Under the pieces are notes generated by a model. That model was not told where the DNA came from, ran no database searches, and was given only the letters and a program-made list of their open reading frames with translations. Positions 11,802 to 24,732 of a stretch of DNA of 64,000 nucleotides are shown piece by piece. The position numbers and the translations under genes are program-made. Source of the DNA: Hemerocallis citrina (taxonomy: Eukaryota; Streptophyta; Magnoliopsida; Asparagales; Asphodelaceae); assembly GCA_017893485.1 (NCBI GenBank), contig CM030363.1, forward strand, positions 113,579,073 through 113,643,072, read 5' to 3'. The stretch's first letter is position 1; each line of letters starts with the position of its first letter.

Positions 11802-13220
11802 GTATATTAAGAAAATTTGGAAAACAAATTTCTGAATAGCAAGAGGTCACTGCACAAAAATTAGTTTTCTCGCTGCAACAGAAATCGAAAACTGAAACTG
11901 TCAGAAATTCTGGAAACTAGACTTCCACACGATTCCAACATATATTCAAAATACAAAATCTGACAACAGTAGCTAGGTCAAATACATCATTATTTACAAG
12001 TTATATGTTTTGACTGAAAATCGACATCAAGTTGTTATATCTTTAGAATAAGCGAAATCTCAATTATAAATTCATCAAAAATATTATTTAGACTCCTAAA
12101 CATGTTAACTACATTCTGGAAATTATCAAAGCATTATTCTAACATTAATTTATCCTTTTAATAGTTTAAACATGGAAACACACATGAATCTAAAATTATC
12201 ATAACTTTTGCAATACAACTCGGAATTTAAAGATCTTAGATGTTCTGGAAACTAGAAATATAGGGCTACAACTCTTATTCAGAAAGTTATTTATTTTGAT
12301 ATAAAATACTTGGTCGAAAACGTCAATAGAAAACAAACAAACATATTTTCAATAGAATCATGAAATAAAGCAAGCTAACATGATGTGTTCCACTTTAATT
12401 AGTCATTAAATCTTATAATTAGCATGGTAGGCATAAAAGCATGGTAAATACAATTAAGAACACACACATACACTAAATTAATCACACAATTCATCAATCA
12501 ATTATTCAAGCAATCAACCTAGTATTCGATTCTACAATAGAATCTTTATGTGATGTTTATATGAACAACTCCTATTTTCAATACTATATGAATGCATGAA
12601 AGATTCGATCTTTAGAGTCAACAAAGGCACAAAGTCAATAATATTTGGGTTAGCTCGTATAAACCCTCAATATGCTCAATGAAAGGGAAGAACAAAATAT
12701 GATATGATGAACAATTGGATCTACTAGCAAGAATTTCAATAAAAACTTGAATTTGATACAAGATTCCATTCAAGAGGCTAAGTGACTTGGCTTATGGACG
12801 ATTAATTCGAATACCAAAGAATAAAGGGATGAGAATCCCAGAGCAACGAACACAAATCTGCAACAACACGTGCAAAACACAATCCCACGAACACACGCGC
12901 ACTCAATGTGCACAAAAGATCCAACACAGCAAAGAGAAGGGTGACAGCCAATTCGACGGCAGCCGAATGGTGGCAGGTGTTCGAATGAAGGTCGACGGCG
13001 TCGAGCGGTGATCGGTTTCAGGGTCTTCTATCGTCGGGGAAACAGAGGAGTGGCAGGGATCGACGGCTGGTGTTGGGCGTCGACTGGGCGAAGGAGGATG
13101 GCTTGACTGGGCTAAGGTGGTCGCCGGGGATGGTCAGGAAGTTGACGGAGGGGGTTGGGTTTACTGAACGGGATTGGGTAGTCGGTAGAGGAGAGAGAGA
13201 AAGACGGCTTAGAGTTTAGG
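10547..13220 (-). repeat. Family-1 LTR, interrupted by element 3
   Basis: It starts TGTCACACCCCGTTTCCC directly after integrase code, with candidate target duplication GACTA at 10542-10546. No partner site is found because element 3 enters at 13221 and the far end is missing. The usual family-1 order is visible: the conserved GCAC..ACTTCATC..ACAGGTTCG block near 11252-11290, a (TA)n array at 11740-11801 and a GC-rich part at 12950-13150. No gene is seen in it. Confidence 0.75.
11740..11801. repeat. (TA)n microsatellite
   Basis: About 31 uninterrupted TA units inside a family-1 LTR. Frames of alternating Ile-Tyr across it are an effect of the repeat. Confidence 0.98.
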
Positions 13221-15334
13221 TGTAACACCCCGAATTCCAAATAAGACTAAATTCGAAGTTTCACGGGATCTTTACACTTCATTTCTTACAATTTTACAAG
13301 GAATTTAAAACTTTTATATAACAATGATTACATCAGAGTCTTTTACATCAACATGCAGTGGAAAGAATAAAATACAACAATGATAAATGTACAATTGTAA
13401 CAACTTTAATATTTAAATGATCATCAGCCACAAATTCATCTTTATATCTTCTGGTGAACTCCATGTTCTGCATATAAAATTATGGGCACGTCAGTTGCTT
13501 ACAACTGACGAAATATTATACACGACCATCCTCGCCATGCCGAACAGTATTACGATTCTTAAATTCTTTAACGAACCACAAACTTGATCACAAAACAAGC
13601 TAAAGAGGGACTATCCCATTGATGTTGTGAGTGTTGTGCACTTAGTCCTTAATGCAGTTATTAATATTTACATAACACTAATGCGCACTTGTTCGGATTC
13701 TATGCATCCCATACTACATAGGTTCAAGGGCAAGCCTTTAATCGTTCTTCATCTTGTAGGGTTCAATCGCTTGCCATGATTTAAACAACTATGGTAACTA
13801 CGGTAAGTATCCTAGGTATTCTATGAGTTACGAGCCCACGTCCAGACATCCTAAAGAGAATCCCACGCACTGACACATGACTCATCATATAGGCATCCTG
13901 TGGTCAATTCACCTCTGCCATGGACGATGGCACCACCCATAGTCACCAAATACCCCACAAGCGTCGCCACCGGAACGGTACTGTGGAGTAGTATCCATGC
14001 CCTATTCATGACGCATCATGAGGACATCCTGTGAACACTCTCATGCCGCCAATCCAATGACTCTCATACTTATGTTTTTCTCTTACTTTCATCACATCTC
14101 TACTATAGTGTAGTAGTCCTTACGTTTTTGTTTGTTTTAAAAGAAAATCATCACAACCTAGAGCTAGCTTACCCTACTAGACTTAAACCAAAATAAAAGA
14201 GACAATCAGCCTACCTAGCTACTTCTCAGGAGATGCTCAACCCATACTGGTTAGCTCTCAAGTTTATTAATAAAAACTACCGGTCACTAGGGTCTCGCCT
14301 AGCCTCTAGATTCCAACAACTATCTCTTTCTAGAGATCAACAATAAGTCATATTCAATCTCAAAATAATCTTTCAATTCCTTTATTCATATTTATTTCTC
14401 AAAGAGAAAACATTTCTTTATAATCTCATAACATAAAACGATTAAATTCAACCTCATTTGTCAATTTAGTCACTTATAACATTGTATGCAATAACAAATA
14501 ATCTCAATCAAGTATAGAAAATCATAAAATCTCATTAAGAGAAAAATCTAATTGCAATCCAAATATTCATCTCTCATTAATTATACAAGAGTCATAATTT
14601 TCATGTAGAAGTCACTTCTAATTCTTTTAAGCGATAAACTCAAGTTCTTTAATGTAAAATTCCCTTTTAATCTCACCAAAATATATCCAAACATTGTAGA
14701 AATAATTTTCAAATAGTCTAAACAATTTTAGAAAATTTTATAGGATTTTTCCAAATTTTATTGCATTTTAAAACTCAATATACCAAAAAATAATCAAAAA
14801 AAGAAAATAAGTGTCAAAAGTCGGATTCGAACCCATCAAAACCCGCCCACACCTAATGAACAGTAACAATCTTAATGTGCACCCGAAGACCAACTGGTCT
14901 AAAGCGGCTAATTGATATAAGTAGAACTTAAATGAAACTTATACTTAAACTCTCGGTGATTTATATAAAGTCAAAAATTTAATAAAACAGAATCTCTAAC
15001 CAGACTCAAACCCGAGACCAATAGCTCCGCCGAAGCTACAGTAATATTCTTAAAATGCACCCAAAGACCAGTAAGTCCATAGTGACTAACTGATGTGAAA
15101 ACAGATTAAGTAATTTTTTGTGTATACCGCAGTGTATTTAATTTTCCTTTAATAAACTCAATTCTTCAATTGATTTGTACTCACCTAAAAATCTACTTCT
15201 TTTTCCAAGAATATCAAAATATTACAGTATAGAATATTATATTCAAAATTTTATAAAATTCTTTTGGACAATATAACAAAGTTGCTCCCCAAAATTGTGT
15301 TAGAACACATATAATCAATTTTCCAAATAAAAAT

Positions 15335-17001
15335 TGATGTGTCTAATTTTTATACAAATATTTGTACTCATTTACCCATAAAAATTGCTTGTTTTCATTT
15401 ATCTTGTTTATAATTTATCTTATTTCCATAAAATTCAGTTAATTTATTATTTTTGAAGGAATAAGATATTTTCATGCAAAAAGTGAATATTTTTGGTAAA
15501 AATCAACAAACAAAACATAAACATTGATTTATTTATTTTTATTATTTTTTTGATATTTAATTTTTATAATTTGGCCTTATGAAAAGCAAAAGATAAATTT
15601 TTAATTTTCTAATTAAACTAAAAGTGCAATAAATAATTTTAAAAGGGTTTAAATGTGCTAATATGATTTTTTGTTAGTTTAATTAATTTTAAATAATTAA
15701 TTGTACTTTTTATTTTTAAATCCTAATTTATGATTTTATTTGTATTTGCAAAACGTGATTTAAATTAAATAAAGAGAAGGGTTCTTTCTGCAAAAGTAAA
15801 CCCTAATTCTGCAATAGCAGATTGAACAAAGAAAGGCGCGCTTAACGAAGGGAGTGTACGACGGCTCCCTAATAATTAATTTAAAATTTTTAAAAAAAAC
15901 AAAAGAGACAGTAGAGAGAGGACGGAAGAGAGACGAAACAAAGAGAAAAAGAGAAAGTCAGAGAAGACGTGATCCAAGGCAGACGTCATCAGCAGCAGCA
16001 CGTGTGCCCTGGAATCAGACAGAGACAAAAGAGGAGACCAGGGTACTGGATCGCTGACGTGGCGGGAAAGCGACGTGCTGACGTGGCGCGCGCACCTCGA
16101 GAAGGAAAACGATAGGTTTGGCGTGGGTATGGTACGGTGTTCAATACAGAAAGATAGAGAAATACTTATTTGCGGCACGAAATCCGAGGCTGTTCGGTTT
16201 GCAATTTTTTCAAAAAAACAGTCATTTTTATCTCTCTTTTCTTTTTCTTAATTTTATAATGCAATCCAAGACAGTATTTGTTATTTGCAAAACCATTATG
16301 AACTAAATTTTATTTTTCTACGGCTTCGATGTAGTCTACTTTTGAGAACACAATTTTAATTCCACATTATTTTTCTATTTTTTCTTGAATGTGTGTTTGA
16401 TTTTTATTCTTAATGCGTACAATTGGTGGACAGACATTTGTATGATTTATTGAATCATGAAGAGACCGAGAGATAGTTTGTGATTTAGAACAATAAAATT
16501 AAACACCATTAATTGAGAAAAATTAGAGATGATTTTACCGCGATTGATGTAACCGTCAAGAAATCCACAGAACTTAATGACTCTTCGATGAATTAAATTT
16601 GCATAGAGATATGACAAACTGTTAGTTGGAGATATTTTTGTTGTTGTTCGAGAGAAAGCATTAAATAAATTGGGGATTTCTGTCTACAACTTGAAAAAAT
16701 AATCTTTTTATTCATATGGAGTTATAAATTGTGCGAGATAAACTTGGTGAAATCAAAAGCCCTAGAATTAATTTTGCCATTAACAAATCTCAAAAGTTTC
16801 ACACCCCGCTACTCTTAATTAATTTAGATTTTTAGATTAATTTAATTTAGTCGCTTTCTTTATTAATTTCGATTTTCCAAATAGTAGTTAATCTAGTCAT
16901 ATTAGTATTCAATAAAATAATTAGTCCATGTGGGTTCGACACTCTTTTCACTTAACTATACTACTTGTTGCGATTTTGTACACTTGCAAATATTAACATC
17001 A
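15335..17001 (+). repeat. Solo LTR, probably Tat/Ogre type, flanked by 123-bp direct repeats
   Basis: It begins TGATGTGTCTAATTTTTA and ends AATATTAACATCA, so its terminal inverted bases are TGATGT/ACATCA. The text ACTACTTGTTGCGATTTTGTACACTTGC near its end resembles the ends of plant Tat/Athila LTRs; this is from memory and not searched. Instead of a 5-bp duplication it is bordered by copies of 123 bp of the host LTR (15212-15334 and 17011-17133). The strand call assumes the usual end order. Confidence 0.6.
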
Positions 17002-17698
17002 AGTTTTTCAATCAAAATATTACAGTATAGAATATTATATTCAAAATTTTATAAATTTTTCTTTTGGACAATATAATAAAGTTTCTCACCAAAATTGTGT
17101 TAGAACACATATAATCAATTTTTCAATAAAAATGTCGTTATTCATCAAAAACTCCTCTATGGAATTTTATATATTCATTAGATAAACTAATGAGACTAAA
17201 TCCGCATTTCTTTATCACATTAGCATCAAAATTCATTTTCCACACATATTGCATTCTTGTGACTAGTATTCTAACATGCATCATATATCATCCCAACAAT
17301 TTTCTAAATGATACATCATTTTTCACTTTTAAATTTAATAAGAATTCTAATCTTTCATAAGAATCACACCATAAATTCAACACATCATGACACAAATAAT
17401 TCAGATTAAGTAATCCACAACTTAGCATACCGATCAATTTTAACAAATCAAATTTCTACATTAACTAGCATGCAAATTATTTCTAATTTAGAAAGGATTT
17501 TCGAATCACCCACCCAAATACGATGTACTCAATTGAACTCCTAGAATTAGAAGCTCCTAGAAACTCCGATTTGGCCTCCTCGAATTCCGTGCACCAAGAG
17601 CAACTCCCCAACTCTCCATTTTCAGCAAAACACAGTGAGCTCCTATTTTCGGCATGCACACAATGAAAGCACCTCTCATCTTCAAATGTATTCATAAC

Positions 17699-17702
<4 letters not shown>

Positions 17703-17790
<88 letters not shown>
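17703..17790. repeat. (TA)n microsatellite
   Basis: About 44 TA units in the element 3 3' LTR. Apparent Tyr-Ile repeat proteins on the minus strand come from it and are not genes. Confidence 0.98.
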
Positions 17791-17792
<2 letters not shown>

Positions 17793-18575
17793 TTTATATA
17801 TATACACTTTGTACAAGAAAATGTAAAAAAGTGAGTTGGTGGAGAAAGCACATGGGCATGTGATGGTTTGGGATTGGGGTGTTCGGATTTGATCAGAGAG
17901 CAAAGAAAGAAAGAGATGATTGGAAAGAATGCATTAAGTGTATCCATATATATATATATATATAAAACACAAAGAAAGCTATCAAGTGGCTCTCATTAAA
18001 TAGGGTTGAAATCAATGGTCTAGATCTAACCTCACAAAACATATTTTCCCGCCCAAAAGTTTCCCCCCAAAACTCAAATTTAAATCCCCAAAATAACTCA
18101 TTTATTTATTTATTTCTCTCTCTCTCTCTCTCTCTCTCACTCTCTTACACACATACTCTTTCTCTCTTTATTACTTAGAAATTTATATTTTTCAGATTTT
18201 AGGTTTGTAAATTTTTAGATTTTTTAAGCATTATTTTATTGCTCATGTTACATTGAAAATAGCAAATATCTCATCAAGAGTTAAATTCCCTCATTTTCCA
18301 CACTCAAAGTTCTAAGAAGTTGGATTTTACACCCTCATTTATAATTATTTTTTAACACATACTAATGGAAACATTGACTTTTATTTACAACTAATTATTG
18401 TTTTCCTATTCAAACTTTTTTTTGAGGGTAAAGGTGGAATTTTACTATTCAAACTTGAGCTATATAATTGTTGTTTTACTGTTTACAAGATTTTCATATG
18501 TTGTATCGTTCCGAAGACGTGCCGTAGGCACGTGCGCACGGGAAAATCTAATATATATATATATATATATATATA

Positions 18576-18743
18576 GTAAAAGGGATATCAGCAACTTGCT
18601 CATTTAGTAAATGAGCAAGTGATGAGGTGGCATGCATGTGATACATTGAGTATCTAACCACTTATAGGATTTCCCAATCACATGCATGCCACCTCATCAC
18701 TTGCTCATTTACTAAATGAGCAAGTTGCTCATATCCCTTTTAC
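18576..18743. mobile_element. Foldback MITE inserted in a TA array
   Basis: It has 67-nt arms (18576-18642 and 18677-18743) that are inverted copies with one mismatch seen, around a 34-nt loop. Each arm also contains the palindrome CTTGCTCATTTAGTAAATGAG with its closing CAAG, so several hairpins can form. TA repeats flank both ends (18551-18575 and 18747-18782), consistent with a TA target. The outer end GTAAAAGGGATAT does not match the terminal repeats of common superfamilies that I know. It has no coding capacity. Confidence 0.85.
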
Positions 18744-18786
<43 letters not shown>

Positions 18787-19771
18787 CACACATATTATTG
18801 TATGGTGGATTTCGAGTGGAGGAAAAAGAGTTTGCTAGACATTGAAGAGGGACTAGTTTGGGGGTTTCGGAAGTACACAGAGGAAAGAAAGAAGGAGGAA
18901 GAATGAGGAGAATGTGAAGGTAGGGGTATTTGTATAGAGAGTAGTAGAGTAGTTATTAAAACCACCTCCCACTAGTAATACTAACTCCACTCATGCAAAT
19001 TCAAACACTCAATTTCCCTCCTTCCAAAAAGAAGCCGGTTCCCCCCCCCCTTTTCATGCATACACACGTGCACATGCTTGCACTAGCACACACTTTCTCA
19101 AATTAATTATTTTTAAAAAACATAAATTACATGTATAGATAATATGTACGTAAAAATTAGTTTAGTTAAAAATTATAATATTTCATGCACAAATAAAATA
19201 AATATACGCACATTCCAAAATTTATTTTGAAAATGGATACGCTCAAATACGCGCACCAAAACAAACACGTGCGTCGCATGTAAAATATCAAAATGCGAAA
19301 TTTGACTTTATCAACGGATAACAGTTAAAGATAGTCAAAATAAAATATAAGAAAAGTATATCTATTAATTTATACATATTCCACGATGTAATTGCTACAT
19401 ACATAGAAAACACGTGCATTACACGTACAAAATTATTTTAATCAAAATAGGAGAAAATAAATTTTCGTTTTATAAAATAAATTCGAACAAGTCATAATTA
19501 ATTGAAACAAATTAAAATATTACATGTAGCAATGGAAAATATGTAATCGATACGTGTATCAAAAACACGTAAAAAGCACGTAAAAATACCGAGATTGAAA
19601 TTTTATATTTCAGTTGACTCAATTAGGATAAAATCAATATGGAAAATGCATAAATAGTCGGAAACCAAAATACGTAGTGAACACATTACAAAATTACCAG
19701 TAATGGTACAAAATATACGTGCGTAACACACGAGGGTAAAATTGTCATTTCCAATTTTGCAGAGTGTTACA

Positions 19772-19785
19772 CACTCCCCCCCTTA
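19772..19785 (-). other. Element 3 polypurine tract
   Basis: The sense strand reads AAGGGGGGGAGTG directly before the LTR start TGTAACAC. It is preceded by GGGACAGAACTGTTC, a stretch typical just upstream of chromovirus polypurine tracts. Confidence 0.85.
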
Positions 19786-22267
19786 GAACAGTTCTGTCCC
19801 TAGAACTCGCTAGGGTAAAGGATGCACACCAAAGAAAAATATCATTATTATATATAGAAAACTACAAACATTAAGAAAATAAATGTACTATAAAAACAAG
19901 ATAAAATCTATATAAGAGAACTATGAGTATCAAAATTTTATAGGAACGGAACAAGAAAACTAGGAAAATAGCATAAGAAAATAAATGTGACAAAAGATAT
20001 GATAGATTAAGAGAAATTTTCATACAAAAATGATATTAGGTAAACCATTAGATAAAATGAAAAAATAAACTTTAGTTATTAATTGTGAAATACTTCGGAA
20101 AACAATACAGTAAGGAGAAACATAGTCAATGGAAAAGTAGACATAGTAGTCAAAATTCATCAAAGTAATAAGCGGTAGAAAATCGCAATTGAATTGTGAC
20201 CAAAATTTGAATTAGCAAATTTAAAAGAAGACTATTGAATAAGAGTTGGAAAATATACGAACTTGAAGTTTAGTTAAAAGTATAGATATAATAAAATGAT
20301 TCTGTATACCAATAAAATAATTTGTAAGGTAACTATAATAATTATACATACGATTTGGAAATTAAAGATATAGAAGGCATACATCGAAATATTTTCGAAT
20401 TGTCAAGTAGAGCAAGAAAACCAATATACAAAATTATATATGTACTTAGGCGTAAAAATTATAGGGTGATACAACCAATAGCATGATACGAAAATTATAA
20501 ATGATTTGTAGGAGTAGATTAAGACATCATAGTAGAAAGGCAATAACACATTATCGAAACAATGTGAAAACTAATTATATAGAAAATAAGTTATGAATCA
20601 TAAACAAAAGTATAATTACCAAATTTTAATTATTTTTGTTAGGTGAGTAGCCACCAAATCCAAGATCAGTTAACAGCAAAATACGATGAAATTGTATGAA
20701 ATACTTACTCTTGAAAAAGATTCAAAATAAAGGAGAAAACGGCAAGATAGTTGAGATTAAGTAGTAAATACACAAGTAGGATAGATATAGAAATCAGTAT
20801 AAATAATATAATGCTAGGTTTTAAAAAGTTATAAAATAGTATAAACTAGTACAAACATGAAATAGTGGTAAGTAAATATTATAGAAAACAAAGTAGGGGT
20901 TATCTAAGTCGAAAATCTCCTTCTGGTGTAGGTTCGCCTCGTTGGTATCCAACTGCAAGATTGCCTCTTTGACCTCAAGTTGCAGAATTGCTTCTACGAC
21001 ATCCGATTGCAGTTTGCCTTCTGGACATTCGGTTGCAGACTTTGCCTCCCTGACGTCCAGTTGTTGTTTGCCTCCATTGACGTCTAGTTACAGATTTGCC
21101 CTTTCGACATCAGCTAGCACCCGAACGAGAGATGGAAAGATATAATCTTCCATATACACTTGGATATTGGGTGCTTAATAAAGTATGGTGTTATATTTTG
21201 AAATCAATGATATAAAAGTGGAGTAAAAGAAAGTTACACGATGAAATATCAAATAGATGTATAGGATATATCAAACATAAATGGTAGTAATTATTAGCAA
21301 TGAAAAAAAGATTTATAACATTAGGATGAAAATAGTGCAAAGTATATGCACGAGATGAAAATACAAATGAAAATTATAATTATGTAGTGTATGTATTATA
21401 TTGAAAAAGCGTAAAACTACAAAATTAATAAGTAGCTATTAATAGTAAAAGTGAATATAACAAAACAAATTATCAAATAATATGTAATAACAATAGTATC
21501 TAGGTCATATTTATATAAGCAGCATATTTCAATCTTGTAAAAAATTATATTGAAATATATAAGATAATATAAGGTAATAAAAAATATAGTATCACAAAAT
21601 CAAATGATATAAAATGAATGTACATCAGCAAAATTCAAAATATAATAGAAATAATAAATGAAGAAAATAATAGTCGCAATATAAATTTAATAAGCGGAAA
21701 TAAAATACGTAAAGTAATAGCAGATATAAATGGATAGACATAAAGTGACATAAAAACATGAAAGGCAAAATTTCAAGATTGAAGGAAAGATAAAACAAAT
21801 TCAAAAAGATCAAGACTAAGAAAGATAGACAAAATAATTGATATCCAATTGATTTAATAGTATAAGAAAATATTTATTTGAAAAATATTGAATATAAAAA
21901 AAACAATGTGATGAAAATTTACGAAGAAAAATTTTGGGAGGGAAGTGTGTCTACGTGTAAGGTATCATGAATGTAGGTTCAAACCCACCACACTTTCGCG
22001 CACCACTCTGATACCAAGGGAAAAATATGCTCGCATACAATCTTACATCAATGTATACGAGGAGAGTATCAGGAATGAAAGTTATTATTGAACTTGTATT
22101 CATGTCTCCAACCATCCAAAAGGGAAAGGAAAGAGAAAATATTAGTGTATACAGCAACACAAATGTAAATCACCTACATTTAAATCTCTATAAACTGAAG
22201 TCACACTTCTAATGTCCATTCTGATGTGTCGTCCTTGTAAATTTGTACTACTTATTGAAGCGTAAAT
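19786..22267 (-). other. Element 3 interior, non-coding or decayed
   Basis: About 2.5 kb of AT-rich sequence with no recognisable retroelement domain on either strand. The only structured part is a 27-bp tandem repeat at 20945-21120. A second PBS-like TGGTATCAGAG lies at 22006-22016, about 260 bp inside the one next to the LTR, so the leader may be duplicated or rebuilt from two elements. Confidence 0.6.
20945..21120 (-). repeat. 27-bp minisatellite with 9-residue periodicity
   Basis: Six imperfect units, most with a TGCAG..TTGCC..GAC core. On the element's sense strand they translate as repeats like LQLEVKEAI and LQLDTNEAN, an acidic, Leu/Ala-rich pattern that could be helical. One stop interrupts that frame. 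The plus strand also gives a 67-codon frame with a TS every nine residues, but only as a consequence of the repeat. It may be a relic of a Gag-region or accessory coding sequence. Confidence 0.6.
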
Positions 22268-22277
22268 TCTGATACCA
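22268..22277 (-). other. Element 3 primer-binding site
   Basis: TGGTATCAGA on the minus strand, 3 nt from the 5' LTR end. It matches the first ten bases of the initiator tRNA-Met PBS and then diverges (AT in place of GC). Confidence 0.8.
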
Positions 22278-22280
22278 CTT

Positions 22281-24711
22281 TGTAACACCCCGAATTCCAA
22301 ATAAGACTGAATTCGAAGTTCCATAGGATCTTTACACTTCATTTCGTACAATTTTACAAGGAATTTAAAACTTTTATATAACAATGATTACATCAGAGTC
22401 TTTTACATCAACACGCAGCGAAAAGAATAAAATACAACAACGATAAATGTACAATTGTAACAACTTTAACATTTAAATGATCATCAGCCACAAATTCATT
22501 TTTATATCTTCTTGTGAACTCCAAGTGCTGCATATAAAACTGTGGGCACATCGTTGCTTACAACCGATGAAATATTATATACAGTCATCCTCGCTATGTC
22601 GAACAGTATAACGATTCTTAAATACTTTAACAAACTACAAACTTGATCACAAAACAAACTAAGGAGGGACTATCCTATTGATGTCGTGAGTGCTGTGCAC
22701 TTAGTCCTTAATGCAGTTATTAATATTTACATGACACTAATACGCACTTATACGGATTCTATGCATCCCATACTACATAGGTCCGAGGGCAACCCCTTAA
22801 TCGTTCTTCATCTTGTAGAGTATGGTCTCTCACCATGATTTAAAGTACTACGGAAACTACGGTAAGTATCCTAGGTATTCTATGAGTTACGAGCCTACGT
22901 CCAGACATCCTAGAGAGAACCCCACGCATTGACACATGACTCATCGTGCAGGCATCCTGTGGTCAATCCTCCTCAGCCATGGACCACGACACCACCCGTA
23001 GTCACAAAATACCCCACAAACATTGCCACCGGGATGGTACTCTAGATTAGTATCCACGCCCTATTCATGATGCATCATGAGGACATCCTTTGAACACTCT
23101 CACGTCGCTAATCCAATGGCCCTCATACTTATATTTTTCTCTTACTTTCATCACATCTCCACTATAGTGTAGTCCTTACGATTTTGTTTGTTTTAAAAGA
23201 AAATCATCACAACCTAGAGCTAGCTTACCCTACCGAACTTAAACCAAAACAAAAGAGACAGTCAACCTACCAGGATACTTCTCAGGAGATGCTCAATCCA
23301 CACTGGTTAGTTCTCAAATTCATTAATAAAAACTACCGGTCACTAGAGTCTCGCCTAGCCTCTAGATTCCAACAACTATCTCTTTCTAGATATCAACAAT
23401 AAGTCATATTCAATCTCAAAATAATCTTTCAATTCCTTTATTCATATCTCTTTCTCAACGAGAAAATATTTCTTTATAATCTCATAACATAAAACGATTC
23501 AATTCAACCTTATTTGTCAATTTAATCACTTATAACATTGTATGCAATAACAAATAATCTCAATCAAGTATACAAAATCATAAAATCTCATTAAGAGAAA
23601 AATCTAATTGCAATCCAAATATTCATCTCTCTTTAATTATACAAGAGTCATAATTTTCATGTAGAAGTCACTTCTAATTCTTTTAAGCGATAAACTCGAG
23701 TTCTTTAATGTAAAATCCCCTTTTAATCTCACCAAAATGTATCCAAACATTGGACAAATAATTTTCATAAAGACTAAACAGTTTTAGAGAACTTTATAGG
23801 ATTTTTCCCAATTTTATTTCATTTAAAAACTCAATATACCAAAAAATAATCAAAAAAGAAAACAACTATCAAAAGTCGGATTCGAACCCATCAAAAGCCG
23901 ACCCCGCCTGATGAACAGAAGTCTTAATGTGCACCCGCAGACCAACTGGTCCAAAGCAGCTAATTGATATAAGTAGAACATAAATGAAACTTATACTTAA
24001 ACTCTCGGTGATTTATATAAAGTCGAAAATTTATTAAAACAGAATCTCTAACCAGACTCAAACCCGAGACCAATAGCTCCGCCGAAGCTACAGTAATATT
24101 CTTAAAATGCACCCAAAGACCGGTAAGTCCATAGTGACTAACTGATGTGAAAACAGATTAAGTAATTTTTTGTATATACCGCAGTGTATTTAATTTTCCT
24201 TTAATAAACTCAATTCTTCAATTGATTTGTACTCACCCAAAAATCTACTTCTTTTTCCAGAATATCAAAATATTATAGTACAGAATATTATATTCAAAAT
24301 TTTATAAAGTTTTCTTTTGGACAATATAACAAAGTTTCTCCCCAAAATTGTGTTAGAACACATATAATCAAATTTTCAAATAAAAATGTCGTTTTTCATC
24401 AAAAACTCCTCTATGAAATTTTCTATATTCATTAGATTAACTAATGAGACTAAATCCACATTTCTTTATCACATTAGCATCAAAATTCATTTTCCACACA
24501 TATTGCATTCTTGTGACTACTATTCTAACATAACAACAATTTTCTAAATGATACATGATTTTTCACTTTTCAATTTAACAAAGAATTCTAATCTTTCATA
24601 CGAATTACACCATCAATTCAACACATCATGACACGAAATAATTCAGATTAAGTAATCTACAACTTAGCATACTGATCAATTTTAACAAATCAAATTTCTA
24701 CATTAACTAGC
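22281..24711 (-). repeat. Element 3 5' LTR (truncated)
   Basis: It starts TGTAACACCCCGAATTCC and aligns with the first 4.2 kb of the other LTR minus its nested insertion. It has the variant hairpin at 22549-22569 and tRNA-like modules near 23878-24145. It stops abruptly at CATTAACTAGC (24711), where plus-strand integrase code begins, so the promoter part of this LTR is gone. Confidence 0.82.
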
Positions 24712-24732
24712 CAGCAAATTTTGATAAAGAAT

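Larger units (their letters stand above)
13221..19771 (-). repeat. Element 3 3' LTR (6551 bp, with nested insertions)
   Basis: It starts TGTAACACCCCGAATTCC and ends AGAGTGTTACA. Its first 4.2 kb aligns with 22281-24711, apart from an inserted Tat-like LTR and its flanking repeat. Further along lie long TA arrays, a CT microsatellite (18115-18139) and a MITE. The LTR includes the conserved hairpin at 13489-13510 and two tRNA-like modules (14819-15090). Reading frames here, such as 15876-16178, belong to the nested insertion or are compositional. Confidence 0.8.
13221..24711 (-). mobile_element. Element 3: family-2 LTR element without recognisable pol
   Basis: Two related LTRs in the same orientation (13221-19771 and 22281-24711) flank about 2.5 kb. 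A polypurine tract lies beside the left LTR and a PBS beside the right one, so the sense strand is minus. The interior has no RT, integrase or protease. This fits a non-autonomous (LARD-like) derivative or an element with pol deleted. The right LTR is truncated by a plus-strand integrase scrap. The left flank is TTAGG, but no matching right duplication survives. Confidence 0.8.

Noticed and set aside
15876..16178. 100-codon Ser/Arg-rich minus-strand frame
   Set aside because: It sits in the inserted Tat-like LTR, over an AGAGA-rich purine stretch, with a competing frame on the other strand.
17483..17947. 154-codon frame with a long Tyr-Ile repeat
   Set aside because: The repeat is a (TA)n microsatellite read as codons.
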